A stretch of 64,000 nucleotides of DNA, from assembly GCA_000496475.1 (NCBI GenBank), contig AYMW01000001.1:627348-691347 (forward strand), in the 5' to 3' direction. The DNA comes from Betaproteobacteria bacterium MOLA814 (GTDB lineage: Bacteria; Pseudomonadota; Gammaproteobacteria; Burkholderiales; Burkholderiaceae_C). This document shows, in pieces, positions 17,633 to 25,958 of this stretch (positions are counted from its first letter, which is position 1; every line of letters starts with the position of its first letter). The translations under genes were made by a program, and so were the position numbers. Below the pieces are notes generated by a model. The model saw nothing but the letters and a program-made list of their open reading frames with translations, did not search any database and had not been told where the DNA came from.

Positions 17633-19927
17633 TCATGCCACCAAACGAATCGGCTCCAGTGCGTCGCCTTGGGGCAAGATACGACCAATGATGGCCGTGT
17701 GTGTGTAGCCCAGCGCTTGCAGCGCTGTCACGCAGGCCTGCACGTGGTCGCCAGGTACGCTGGCCAACAAACCACCTGCTGTTTGTGGGTCAAATAGCAG
17801 TGGGTAGCTGGGATGCTGGGCAAACTCAGCCTGGTTGCTCAAAGCCCGACGCAACCGCACATTGGCCGGCTGCAAGGAACTGAGAATACCCGCAGCCACC
17901 GTCTCAAGCGCACCGTCTAACAACGGCAGGCTAGACAGGCTTATCTGGGCATCCACACCCGATGGTCGCGTCATTTCCACCAAATGACCTAGCAAACCAA
18001 AGCCTGTGAGGTCGGTGCAAGCCGTGGCGCCGTGTGCACGCAGACATTGCGCGCCCAATTGGTTGGACTGAATCATCGATTGCAAGGCGGCGTCAATCCA
18101 ACGCCCACGCGCCTTCAAACTGGCGTGCGCAGCAAACAACGTACCTGTACCAATCGGCTTGGTCAGTACCAGCACATCACCGGCTTGCATACCACCTTTG
18201 CGCATCAAGGCTTCTAAGTCGTCGTCAATCAGGCCGTTGATGGCAAAGCCCAATGCCAGCTCTTGACCCTCGCCAGTGTGCCCACCCACCAAGGCGCAAC
18301 CAGCCGCATTCAATACCTCAACAGCGCCGCTCATCATTTGCAACAACAAGTCTTCGACCTTGGCCTCTAGGCCGGGCGGCACGGTGGCAACGGCTGTGGC
18401 CGATTGGGCTTGCGCACCCATGGCGAAAATATCGCCAAGCGCGTGGTTGGCGGCTATCTTGCCAAAGATATAGGGGTCATCAACAAATGCACGGAAAAAG
18501 TCAACCGAATGCACCATGGCTTTGCCAGGCGGTACGCGCACCACGGCGGCATCGTCGGGCGCGTGCAGGCCAACCAGCACGTCGTCACGCTGAATCACTT
18601 GCAAGCCGCCCAAGGCACGCGACAACACATTGGCCCCCACCTTGGCACCACAACCGCCACAGCGCATGGCCATGGCAGAAATGGCTTGCAGCGACTCATC
18701 GGCACTGAGCGCCAAGCCCATGGCGGCTGAACGGGTGCTTGAGTGGGCCATGTTGTTGGACATGTCAGGAAACTCAGAGAACTTGCGCATAAAGCGCCGG
18801 TCAATCCAATCCTTCCAGCGCCACACCCACTGACCAGAGAAGCCCAGCGCACCGCGTGAGGCAACTGCGTAGGCATCGCCTGTGCTGATGAGCGCCAGCC
18901 ATCCACGCTGGGGGTGGTAGGGCTTTAGCGGCTTGTCTTGCACGGAACGACGCAAGTTGTCTGCCAACGGGCGGCTCTGACGCACCGCAAACACGCCGGC
19001 TTTGGGCAACGCGTGGTTGTTCATAGAGGCAATGTCGCCAGCCGCAAAAACGTGCGGGTCGTTGGTGCACTGCAAGCAGTCATTGACCACCAAGAAACCG
19101 CTGGCATCCAACGCCAACCCTGTATCGCGTAGCCACAGCGCACCACCAGCCTGCGTGACCCAAATGGTTTCGTCTACGGCCACCACGTCGCCGTTGGCGC
19201 AATGCAGCTGACCGGCATCAACCTGGGTCACTTGGCCATTGACATGAACCGTGACACCGCGCGCAGCAAGCACCATTGCAAACCGCTTGCGCACCCGCGC
19301 GTTGTGCGTGGGCAAGATGCAAGGGTCGGCGCTGAAGATATGAAATTGAAGTGACTGGGGGTCACGTCCCATGTCTTTAAGTTCACGGTGCAACCGGTGC
19401 TGCATGGCCAGCAGCAGCTCAACCCCACCAGCGCCGGCACCCACCACAGCGATGCGAAGCGGGCCTTGCGTGTGTTGCTGCACCCGCGCTAACAGCGCCA
19501 ACCAGCGCTGGTTGAACTGGTGAATGGGCTTAACCGCAACCGCGTGTTGTTCAGCACCTGCTACGCCGCCAAGCTGCGGCGTGGAGCCAATGTTGATAGA
19601 CAACCGGTCATAAGGTACTGGCGGTCGATTGGCGCACAACACGTGTTTGTTATGACGATCTATGCCAACCACGGTATCGCGGTACAGCCGCGCGCCAGCA
19701 AACACGGCCAATTTACCCAAGTCAATGTGCACGTCGTCATAACTGTAATGGCCGGCCACATAGCCTGGCAGCATGCCAGAGTAAGGCGTGTGCACGTCGG
19801 TGCAAATTAAGGTCAAACGCACGCCAGGCATGGGTTGCATGGCAAAACGTTTGAGTACGCCCACATGGCTGTGGCCGCCACCCACCAAAACGATATCGCG
19901 GGCTATAGGCTGACTGGGTGTTTGCAT
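17633..19927 (-). CDS. selD: Fusion: FAD-dependent NADH dehydrogenase-like domain plus selenide, water dikinase (SelD/SenC)
   Basis: Bifunctional 764-aa protein. Residues 1-390 form a pyridine-nucleotide/FAD oxidoreductase of the NDH-2 type (VGGGHSH at 14-20, VVGAGAGGVE at 161-170, FAAGDIA at 294-300). Residues about 415-764 are selenophosphate synthetase, with the catalytic C426 and K429 in CGGCGAKVG and downstream HSVDFFRAFVDDP and VGGHTGEGQE. SelD makes selenophosphate from selenide and ATP. The flavin part may help reduce selenium or regenerate a carrier, which is inference. The start overlaps senB by 25 bp, and the neighbouring genes show that the product feeds selenoneine synthesis. Cys, not selenocysteine, is at the active site. 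Confidence 0.88.
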   Translation of the reverse strand: MQTPSQPIARDIVLVGGGHSHVGVLKRFAMQPMPGVRLTLICTDVHTPYSGMLPGYVAGHYSYDDVHIDLGKLAVFAGARLYRDTVVGIDRHNKHVLCANRPPVPYDRLSINIGSTPQLGGVAGAEQHAVAVKPIHQFNQRWLALLARVQQHTQGPLRIAVVGAGAGGVELLLAMQHRLHRELKDMGRDPQSLQFHIFSADPCILPTHNARVRKRFAMVLAARGVTVHVNGQVTQVDAGQLHCANGDVVAVDETIWVTQAGGALWLRDTGLALDASGFLVVNDCLQCTNDPHVFAAGDIASMNNHALPKAGVFAVRQSRPLADNLRRSVQDKPLKPYHPQRGWLALISTGDAYAVASRGALGFSGQWVWRWKDWIDRRFMRKFSEFPDMSNNMAHSSTRSAAMGLALSADESLQAISAMAMRCGGCGAKVGANVLSRALGGLQVIQRDDVLVGLHAPDDAAVVRVPPGKAMVHSVDFFRAFVDDPYIFGKIAANHALGDIFAMGAQAQSATAVATVPPGLEAKVEDLLLQMMSGAVEVLNAAGCALVGGHTGEGQELALGFAINGLIDDDLEALMRKGGMQAGDVLVLTKPIGTGTLFAAHASLKARGRWIDAALQSMIQSNQLGAQCLRAHGATACTDLTGFGLLGHLVEMTRPSGVDAQISLSSLPLLDGALETVAAGILSSLQPANVRLRRALSNQAEFAQHPSYPLLFDPQTAGGLLASVPGDHVQACVTALQALGYTHTAIIGRILPQGDALEPIRLVA

Positions 19928-20931
19928 GCGTTGTTTGGTTGTTTGGAATTGTCTTGCAGCTCGTCCAAGAGATGCAGCAGTGCTGCTCTTTCAGCTTGCT
20001 GGGCGAACAGCGGCGCACGTGCCCCGCATTGCATGTGTAATTGGCTGTACAGCGGGTCAGTGCCACGGTTGTCGCAGCGGCGCAGAAGTTGTACAAGTTG
20101 CTGCGCATCATCCCAGTCAAAGTAACCCAAGTAATCAGCGCCCAACATACCCACATTGCCAGCGATGCGCGAGGCTAACACAGGTGTACCAGAGCGCACA
20201 GCCTCCATCAGCACGTGCGCACCGCCTTCCATGGCACTGGTATGAACCAGCACATGGGCTTGCTGGATACGACGGCGGGTTTGGGCATGCGTCAGGGCCC
20301 CAAGCCAACGGTAGTTCAGGCACTGAGCGGCCGTTGTTTGGGCTTGCTCGCCCAAAGTAACATCCAGCGAAGCACCTATATGGTCAATACAAATAGTGCC
20401 ATTTGGCGCAAGCAGCTGCGCTGCATTGAAGAGCGTTTGCGGTGACTTCTCTTGGCGCAAGTGCCCGACCATCAGGGCGCGCAAGTGGCGGCTGGTTTTA
20501 GGCAGCGTCTGGCGGGCACTGGTAGACTGAAAAATGACGCGGGTTTTGTTGCGCAGCGCTGGCGGCAAAGCCTCAGCACCGAGCTCTTGGAGAACCACCA
20601 AGCACTGGGCCACATGCAGAGAACTTTGCGCGGCTTCATCACTGTGAATGTCACGGTACAAGTCTGTGCCAGTCAACACCACAGCCAACGCAGGTGACTG
20701 GGTCTGCTCTGAGCGCATGCGAGACCAAGCGGCAATGGCAGCAGCAGATTTGCGCGCATGCAAAGCCAACATGGCAACATCAGCGCCAGCCTCGGGCCCG
20801 TCAGGCCAATGCGACGCAATGCGCACCTGATAACGCGGTTGTAACAATTGTTGCCAGCGCCTCGCTGTTTGCCAATTGCCATTGTTGGCATCGGCTAGGG
20901 CTGGACTGATAATGACAACCTGTTGTTTCAT
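19903..20931 (-). CDS. senB: Selenosugar synthase SenB (glycosyltransferase family)
   Basis: GT-B-fold glycosyltransferase of 342 aa. In characterised selenoneine clusters SenB joins selenophosphate to a UDP-sugar to give a selenosugar. Visible features: the N-terminal VVIISPALADANNGNWQTA(R)RW block typical of this family, SARQTLPKTSRHLRALMVGHLRQEK before the donor domain, and EGGAHVLMEAVRSGTPVLAS, the donor-binding E-rich motif. The gene overlaps the selD fusion and diverges from senA with only 14 bp between start codons. The assignment rests on family resemblance and on its place between senA and selD. Confidence 0.85.
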   Translation of the reverse strand: MKQQVVIISPALADANNGNWQTARRWQQLLQPRYQVRIASHWPDGPEAGADVAMLALHARKSAAAIAAWSRMRSEQTQSPALAVVLTGTDLYRDIHSDEAAQSSLHVAQCLVVLQELGAEALPPALRNKTRVIFQSTSARQTLPKTSRHLRALMVGHLRQEKSPQTLFNAAQLLAPNGTICIDHIGASLDVTLGEQAQTTAAQCLNYRWLGALTHAQTRRRIQQAHVLVHTSAMEGGAHVLMEAVRSGTPVLASRIAGNVGMLGADYLGYFDWDDAQQLVQLLRRCDNRGTDPLYSQLHMQCGARAPLFAQQAERAALLHLLDELQDNSKQPNNACKHPVSL

Positions 20932-20945
20932 AACTTGGACTGATT

Positions 20946-22223
20946 ATGTCACTCACACCAATTCCCCTCAGTGTTTCATGGCACCCTGCCGTTCAAGCCC
21001 GCACGTCTGATGCGGCCACATTGGGGGGGTTGCTGGACGCCAGCCGGTCGCGCACGCTGGCTCTCATAGACTGCTTTGATGCTGCGCTAGGTGCCGACAT
21101 TGGGGTGCCCCTGCACCCACATTACAACCCACCCATTTGGGAACTGGGCCACGTCGGCTGGTTCCAAAACCACTGGGTACGACGCAACGTACAACGCGCA
21201 AACGGTACACGCTACGACCCTGCGCTGGCCATGGCTCAGCGTGCAGCCATTGCGCACGATGCACAGGCCGATGCCGATGCAGTTGCAGATGCCCTGTACG
21301 ACTCCAGCCTTGTGGGCCACACCAGCCGTTGGGACTTGCCACTGCCAAGCCTAGCGCAGACACGCCACCAGTTGAACGCTGGGCTACAACACACACTTGA
21401 GTTGCTGGCGCAATGCCCACATAGCGATGACGCTTTGTATGTTTACCGCTTGGCGCTGTTCCATGAGGACATGCACAGCGAGGCGGCGGTGAACACCGCG
21501 CAAACGCTGGGCATACCGGTTGACCCGTCACTTGTAACGGCAGCTCAACACGCCCCACCACACCAAGCCTTGCAGCTGCATCTCCCTGCTTGCCGCTGGC
21601 AACTGGGCAACACGCAACCAGGATTCTCCTTTGACAACGAGCTTGGCGGCCACGACGTTGTGTTGCCCAGCTTCAAGATCGACACACAAGCCGTCAACTG
21701 GGACAAGTTTCTGCCATTCATTGAGGACGATGGCTATGCCAACCCCAGGTGGTGGTCTGAAGAGGGCTGGCAATGGCGCACCACGCATGCACACGCCATG
21801 CCACGGTACCTGCGCAACGCAGGGCTGGACGGTGGGTGGCAATGCCAGCGGTTTGGCCAATGGCATGCCTTGGACAAACAGGCCAGCGCAACACACCTCA
21901 ATTTGTTTGAAGTACAGGCTTGGTGCCTGTGGGCGGGGGTGCAGTTGCCCACGGAGGCGCAGTGGGAATGCGCCGCTGTGACACAACCGGATTTTGTTTG
22001 GGGCAACGTGTGGGAATGGACAGCCAGCAAGTTTGAGCCTTACCCGGGGTTTGTGCCTCACCCTTACCAAGACTACTCACAACCGTGGTTTAACAGCCGC
22101 CAGGTATTGCGAGGCGCCAGCCTTGCCACCACCGAACGCATGGCACACCCGCTGTACCGCAACTTTTTTGAACCAGCTCGGAATGACTTACTGTCAGGTT
22201 TCCGCACCTGTTTACCGACTTAA
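20946..22223 (+). CDS. senA: Selenoneine synthase SenA (EgtB-like, DinB + FGE-sulfatase domains)
   Basis: Non-haem iron enzyme of 425 aa that should form the C-Se bond between hercynine and the SenB selenosugar using O2. The N-terminal DinB-like domain (about 20-190) carries the presumed iron ligands H69 (WELGHVGWF) and H173/H177 (HEDMHSE, an HX3HXE pattern). The C-terminal formylglycine-generating/sulfatase-modifying fold (about 205-425) ends with VLRGASLATTERMAHPLYRNFF and GFRTC. The EgtB family is recognisable. The SenA rather than EgtB assignment comes from the adjacent senB and selD and the lack of egtA/egtC/egtE here. It converges on egtD with overlapping stop codons. Confidence 0.85.
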   Translation: MSLTPIPLSVSWHPAVQARTSDAATLGGLLDASRSRTLALIDCFDAALGADIGVPLHPHYNPPIWELGHVGWFQNHWVRRNVQRANGTRYDPALAMAQRAAIAHDAQADADAVADALYDSSLVGHTSRWDLPLPSLAQTRHQLNAGLQHTLELLAQCPHSDDALYVYRLALFHEDMHSEAAVNTAQTLGIPVDPSLVTAAQHAPPHQALQLHLPACRWQLGNTQPGFSFDNELGGHDVVLPSFKIDTQAVNWDKFLPFIEDDGYANPRWWSEEGWQWRTTHAHAMPRYLRNAGLDGGWQCQRFGQWHALDKQASATHLNLFEVQAWCLWAGVQLPTEAQWECAAVTQPDFVWGNVWEWTASKFEPYPGFVPHPYQDYSQPWFNSRQVLRGASLATTERMAHPLYRNFFEPARNDLLSGFRTCLPT

Positions 22224-23212
22224 GCGTGCGCCCACATCACTGCAAAACGGCCCTGCTCTGGTGTGTCTGCATCAGTCCACACCGTCGGCACACTGAAACC
22301 AGCCTGTTGCAACAAGGCACTGAACCCTGCCACGGTCCATTTGTACGAGCTCTCGGTATGCACGCACTCGCCTTGCGCAAAGTGACGTTCTCCACCTGAC
22401 CATTGCACACGCACCGCTCGACGGGCTTGCACATGCATGTCCACGCGAGACAATTCGCTGTTAAAACGCGCCAAGTGGACCCAGTCAGGCAGCAGAAAGT
22501 CGCTGCCACACAAGCGGTTAACGTGTACCAACAGATTGCGGTTGAACGCAGCAGTCACGCCCAGCGCATCGTCGTAGGCTGCCTCCAACTCAGCAGCGTC
22601 TTTAAGCAAATCGACACCAATGAGCAAACCACTGCCCGACGATTGGGCACAGACGGCATGCACCTGACGCAGGAAAGCAAGTGCTTGGTCTGGCGTGAAA
22701 TTACCGATGCTAGAGCCCGGATAGAAAAATACCTTAGGCCCGTCAGCTGGGGCTCCAACTTCAGCGGGCAGCGCCAGTGTGTGTGAAAAGTCTTGGCCCA
22801 CTCCCAACATATCCAACGTCGGGTAACGGCGCTGCAACTGGTCCAATGCCTCGCGCAGGTAATCAACCGATATGTCCACCGCCACGTAACGGCGAGGCAA
22901 CAAGCTATCAAACAACCTCGCAGCCTTGGCGCAATTGCCCGCACCTAAATCGATCAACGTGGCGTGGGATGGCACGCTGCGAGCAATGGCGTGTCCATGC
23001 ACCCGCACTATGTCTGCCTCGGTGCGTGTCGGGTAGTACTCTGGCAATTCGGTGATGGCATCAAACAGACGAGAACCCAACGCGTCATACAAAAACTTGG
23101 GGGCAATCCAAGCTGCCCCAGCCTGCCCGTTGTGGGTCAGACCGCGCAACAACTCTTGGCGAACGCACGCCGCTTGCGGCTGGTACAACTGGACGAACAA
23201 AGGGGTTTTCAT
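22220..23212 (-). CDS. egtD: L-histidine N-alpha-methyltransferase EgtD
   Basis: SAM-dependent enzyme of 330 aa that trimethylates histidine to hercynine, the substrate of SenA (or EgtB). Family blocks present: LYDALGSRLFDAITELPEYYPTRTE at the N-terminus, LIDLGAGNCAKAARL for SAM binding, YVAVDIS, VFFYPGSSIGNF and LLIGVDLLKD, ending with HTESSYKWTVAGF. The start at 23212 (MKTPLF) matches the family length. Its stop overlaps the senA stop by 4 bp in a convergent arrangement. The importer genes follow divergently. Confidence 0.92.
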   Translation of the reverse strand: MKTPLFVQLYQPQAACVRQELLRGLTHNGQAGAAWIAPKFLYDALGSRLFDAITELPEYYPTRTEADIVRVHGHAIARSVPSHATLIDLGAGNCAKAARLFDSLLPRRYVAVDISVDYLREALDQLQRRYPTLDMLGVGQDFSHTLALPAEVGAPADGPKVFFYPGSSIGNFTPDQALAFLRQVHAVCAQSSGSGLLIGVDLLKDAAELEAAYDDALGVTAAFNRNLLVHVNRLCGSDFLLPDWVHLARFNSELSRVDMHVQARRAVRVQWSGGERHFAQGECVHTESSYKWTVAGFSALLQQAGFSVPTVWTDADTPEQGRFAVMWAHA

Positions 23213-23336
23213 AGGCAATTTATGTGGGCTAAGGCAAATCATAACGCCTGACCGGATGTGCAGGGGTAAACGATCTGCGTTGTAATGTGAGGTTGTTTGT
23301 ATGTCCTATTACATCTTTAACCAAAGCTACCCCCCT

Positions 23337-24215
23337 ATGTCTCTTCTGTCCAATGTGCCTTCACTGAAGTCAATCCTCGCCGGCACAGCGCTGTGCGTGC
23401 TTGGCTTCATGACGTCGTCTTTACATGCCCAGCAGGTTTTTAAAATAACGGCCATTCCCGACGAGTCCCCCACTGAACTGGCACGCAAAGCGGCGCCCCT
23501 GATCAGTTACCTTGAGCAAAAGCTCGGCATGGCCGTTGAATTCACGCCTGTATCTGACTATGCAGCCTCGGTTGAAGCCTTGGCGAACAAGCAGGTTGAT
23601 TTGGCCTGGTTTGGCGGTTTTACATTTGTGCAAGCCTCGGTTCGATCTGGCGGCAAAGCCGTACCTTTGGTGCAGCGTGCAGAAGATGAGCAATTTCGCT
23701 CGGTCTTCATCACGTCCAACCCAGCCATCAACACGCTGGTTGATATCAAGGGACGCACACTGAGCTTCGGTTCGCCGTCCAGCACATCCGGACATTTGAT
23801 GCCGCGCAGCGCGTTGCTGGATGTCAACATCAACCCAGATAAAGACCTCAAACGCGTTGCCTATTCAGGCGCGCATGACGCCACTATCGCAGCTGTTGCT
23901 GCAGGCAAAGTTGACGCGGGTGCGCTCAACATATCGGTGTGGGAAAAGTTTGTAGCTGAAAAGAAAGTTGACACATCGAAGGTTCGCGTGATTTTCACAA
24001 CGCCGCCCTACTTCGATTACAACTGGACGGTTCATGCCGATATGCCTATCGCCCTGCAACAAAAATTGACGCAAGCATTCTTGGATCTCAGCTCGGACAA
24101 CGCTCAAGGCAAGGAAGTACTTGCACTGCAACGCGCAACGCGATTTGTGCCGACCACGGCGGCCAACTACAAGGGCATAGAAGCAGCTGCACGCAGCGCA
24201 GGCCTGTTGAAGTGA
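23337..24215 (+). CDS. PhnD-like ABC transporter substrate-binding protein, putative selenium oxyanion binder
   Basis: Periplasmic binding protein of 292 aa (start 23337; an ATG at 23301 adds 12 residues). Signal peptide of about 30 residues ending in LHAQQ. The PhnD/PtxB fold is seen in ESPTELARKAAPLISYLEQKLG, QVDLAWFGGFTFVQA and SPSSTSGHLMPR. A clade of PhnD-like proteins is named putative selenate-binding in family collections because it travels with selD. This gene sits between a selenoneine locus and its own PhnCEE genes. Phosphonate or phosphite uptake is the alternative. Confidence 0.78.
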   Translation: MSLLSNVPSLKSILAGTALCVLGFMTSSLHAQQVFKITAIPDESPTELARKAAPLISYLEQKLGMAVEFTPVSDYAASVEALANKQVDLAWFGGFTFVQASVRSGGKAVPLVQRAEDEQFRSVFITSNPAINTLVDIKGRTLSFGSPSSTSGHLMPRSALLDVNINPDKDLKRVAYSGAHDATIAAVAAGKVDAGALNISVWEKFVAEKKVDTSKVRVIFTTPPYFDYNWTVHADMPIALQQKLTQAFLDLSSDNAQGKEVLALQRATRFVPTTAANYKGIEAAARSAGLLK

Positions 24216-24282
24216 ATTGTTCAGACTTGGGTTGTGTGACAGCAGTTGCACAGGGTGTGTGCGCTGCCCACCCATGTGACGC

Positions 24283-25119
24283 ATGAAAGTCGTTCTACAA
24301 GCCTGTCACGCCAACCACCCAGCGGCCCAACCTGGTACCCCGTCAGCGCTGCGCGACATCAACGTGGCAGTTGGCAGCGGCGAGCACGTGGCCATTATTG
24401 GACCGTCAGGTGCAGGCAAAACAACCCTGCTGCAGGTGATGGCCTGCGCACTCCAACCCTCTGCTGGCACGGTACAGCTGGACGGTATACGGCCATGGGA
24501 GTTGGGCAGCCGTACGCTGCAAGGTGTGCGCAGGCGCTTGTTCTTGGCGCCTCAAGTGCCACCACTGCCACCACGTCAACGGGTCGTTACGGCCGTGTTG
24601 GCAGGACTGCTGCCCGACATGGGTCTGTGGCACAGTCTCAAAAGTCTGGTGTATCCAAACCACATAGGCGTGGCAGATGCAGCTCTCGCCCAATTTGACC
24701 TTGACGACAAGCTGTTTGAACGTGTGGACCGGCTGTCAGGTGGTGAACGCCAGCGTGTGGGTTTGGCCAGGCTGGTTGCATCGAGCGCTGCGCTGTTGCT
24801 GGTTGACGAGCCGCTGTCGGCATTGGACCCTGAACGGGCACGTCAAGCACTGCTCTCGCTGAGGCACACTGCGCAGAATCGCGGCGCAACACTCGTCGCC
24901 ACGCTGCACCACGTCGACATGGCGCTTGCTCACTTCGCCCGAATTGTGGGCCTGCGCGACGGCGAGTTGGTGTTTGACCTGCCCGCCAGCCAAGTGACAC
25001 CCGCGCTCTTGCAGGGCCTGTATGCCAGCCGTTTAGACGAGTTGGCCGGCTTGGCGCCTGCCATAGACTTCGCCTCGCCCGCCCACGCCCACGCCCACGC
25101 CACAATGCCTTGCCGGTAA
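24283..25119 (+). CDS. PhnC-like ABC transporter ATP-binding protein
   Basis: Cytoplasmic ATPase of 278 aa powering the PhnD-like importer. Walker A GPSGAGKTT, signature LSGGERQRVGLARL, Walker B LLLVDEPLSALDPE, H-loop VATLHHVD. The insert KSLVYPNHIG matches the PhnC subfamily region seen in phosphonate-type importers. A histidine/alanine-rich tail (AHAHAHA) near residue 270 is unusual for the family. It starts 67 bp after the binding-protein gene and ends 2 bp before the likely ATG of the first permease. Confidence 0.82.
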   Translation: MKVVLQACHANHPAAQPGTPSALRDINVAVGSGEHVAIIGPSGAGKTTLLQVMACALQPSAGTVQLDGIRPWELGSRTLQGVRRRLFLAPQVPPLPPRQRVVTAVLAGLLPDMGLWHSLKSLVYPNHIGVADAALAQFDLDDKLFERVDRLSGGERQRVGLARLVASSAALLLVDEPLSALDPERARQALLSLRHTAQNRGATLVATLHHVDMALAHFARIVGLRDGELVFDLPASQVTPALLQGLYASRLDELAGLAPAIDFASPAHAHAHATMPCR

Positions 25120-25121
25120 CC

Positions 25122-25958
25122 ATGCGACCTACTGTGCGTCACAACGGGGGCTACACCGATCCTGCTTGGTGGGGTCGCGTGTGGTGGACCTGTGCGGGTT
25201 GTGTTCTGCTGTGGCCCATGCTGTCCTTGACAGAGTTCACACCTTGGGAGATCTTCTCCCCAGAAAGCCTGCGACCTACAGTGCGCTTTGTGGCGGATTT
25301 CTACCCCCCAAAATTAGAAGCAGAATTCCTAATCTTGGTGGCCCATGAAACGTGGCGCACCGTGGCAATGGCCACTGTAGGCTTGACATTGGCCATGCTG
25401 CTGGCGATCCCCTGTGCACTGTTGTCGGTGCGCACACTGTCGCTGTCCGCGCTGTCTGGGTCCATGGCTACAGCTCCTGCCATGCTGCGCCAAACCGTCA
25501 GGTGGGTGTTGGTCGTATTGCGCAGCGTGCCAGAGCTCATCTGGGCGCTGGTGTTTGTACGGGTGGTGGGATTGGGGCCCACCGCCGGCGTATTGGCCAT
25601 TGCCCTGACGTATGCCGGTATGCTGGGGAAAGTGTACGCAGACATCCTAGAGTCAAGTGACACACACCCCACCCACACCTTGCTGCGCAACGGCTCTGGC
25701 CGACTGCAAGCCCTCGCCTATGCGCTGTTGCCCCAAAGCGCCGGCGAGCTGACCAGCTACACCGTATACCGATGGGAGTGCGCCATACGGTCCTCGGTGG
25801 TGTTGGGCTTCGTTGGAGCGGGCGGCCTAGGCCAACTGATGGACGCGTCTATGAAGATGTTCAACGGAGCAGAAGTCGCCACCATTTTGTTGGTATTTAT
25901 GGCCCTGGTCATGCTGTCAGACCGGGTCAGCGCGTGGCTGCGCGATGGGTTAACGTGA
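25122..25958 (+). CDS. PhnE-like ABC transporter permease (first)
   Basis: Inner-membrane permease of 278 aa starting at MRPTVRHN; an ATG 12 bp earlier overlaps phnC and is also possible. About six hydrophobic segments. A BPD-type coupling (EAA) region lies around residues 185-235 (QALAYALLPQSAGELTSYTVYRWECAIRSSVVLGFVGAGGLG), as in PhnE. The family block RSVPELIWALVFVRVVGLGPTAG is also present. It forms a pair with the next permease, with which it shares a 4-bp overlap. Confidence 0.82.
   Translation: MRPTVRHNGGYTDPAWWGRVWWTCAGCVLLWPMLSLTEFTPWEIFSPESLRPTVRFVADFYPPKLEAEFLILVAHETWRTVAMATVGLTLAMLLAIPCALLSVRTLSLSALSGSMATAPAMLRQTVRWVLVVLRSVPELIWALVFVRVVGLGPTAGVLAIALTYAGMLGKVYADILESSDTHPTHTLLRNGSGRLQALAYALLPQSAGELTSYTVYRWECAIRSSVVLGFVGAGGLGQLMDASMKMFNGAEVATILLVFMALVMLSDRVSAWLRDGLT

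Noticed and set aside
17633..19927. Possible selenocysteine in SelD
   Set aside because: The catalytic position is an ordinary cysteine codon (CGGCGAKVG).
25772..25954. Upstream extension of the second PhnE-like permease
   Set aside because: It overlaps the first permease in another frame with no family similarity. The GTG at 25955 with a GTGA overlap is a better start.
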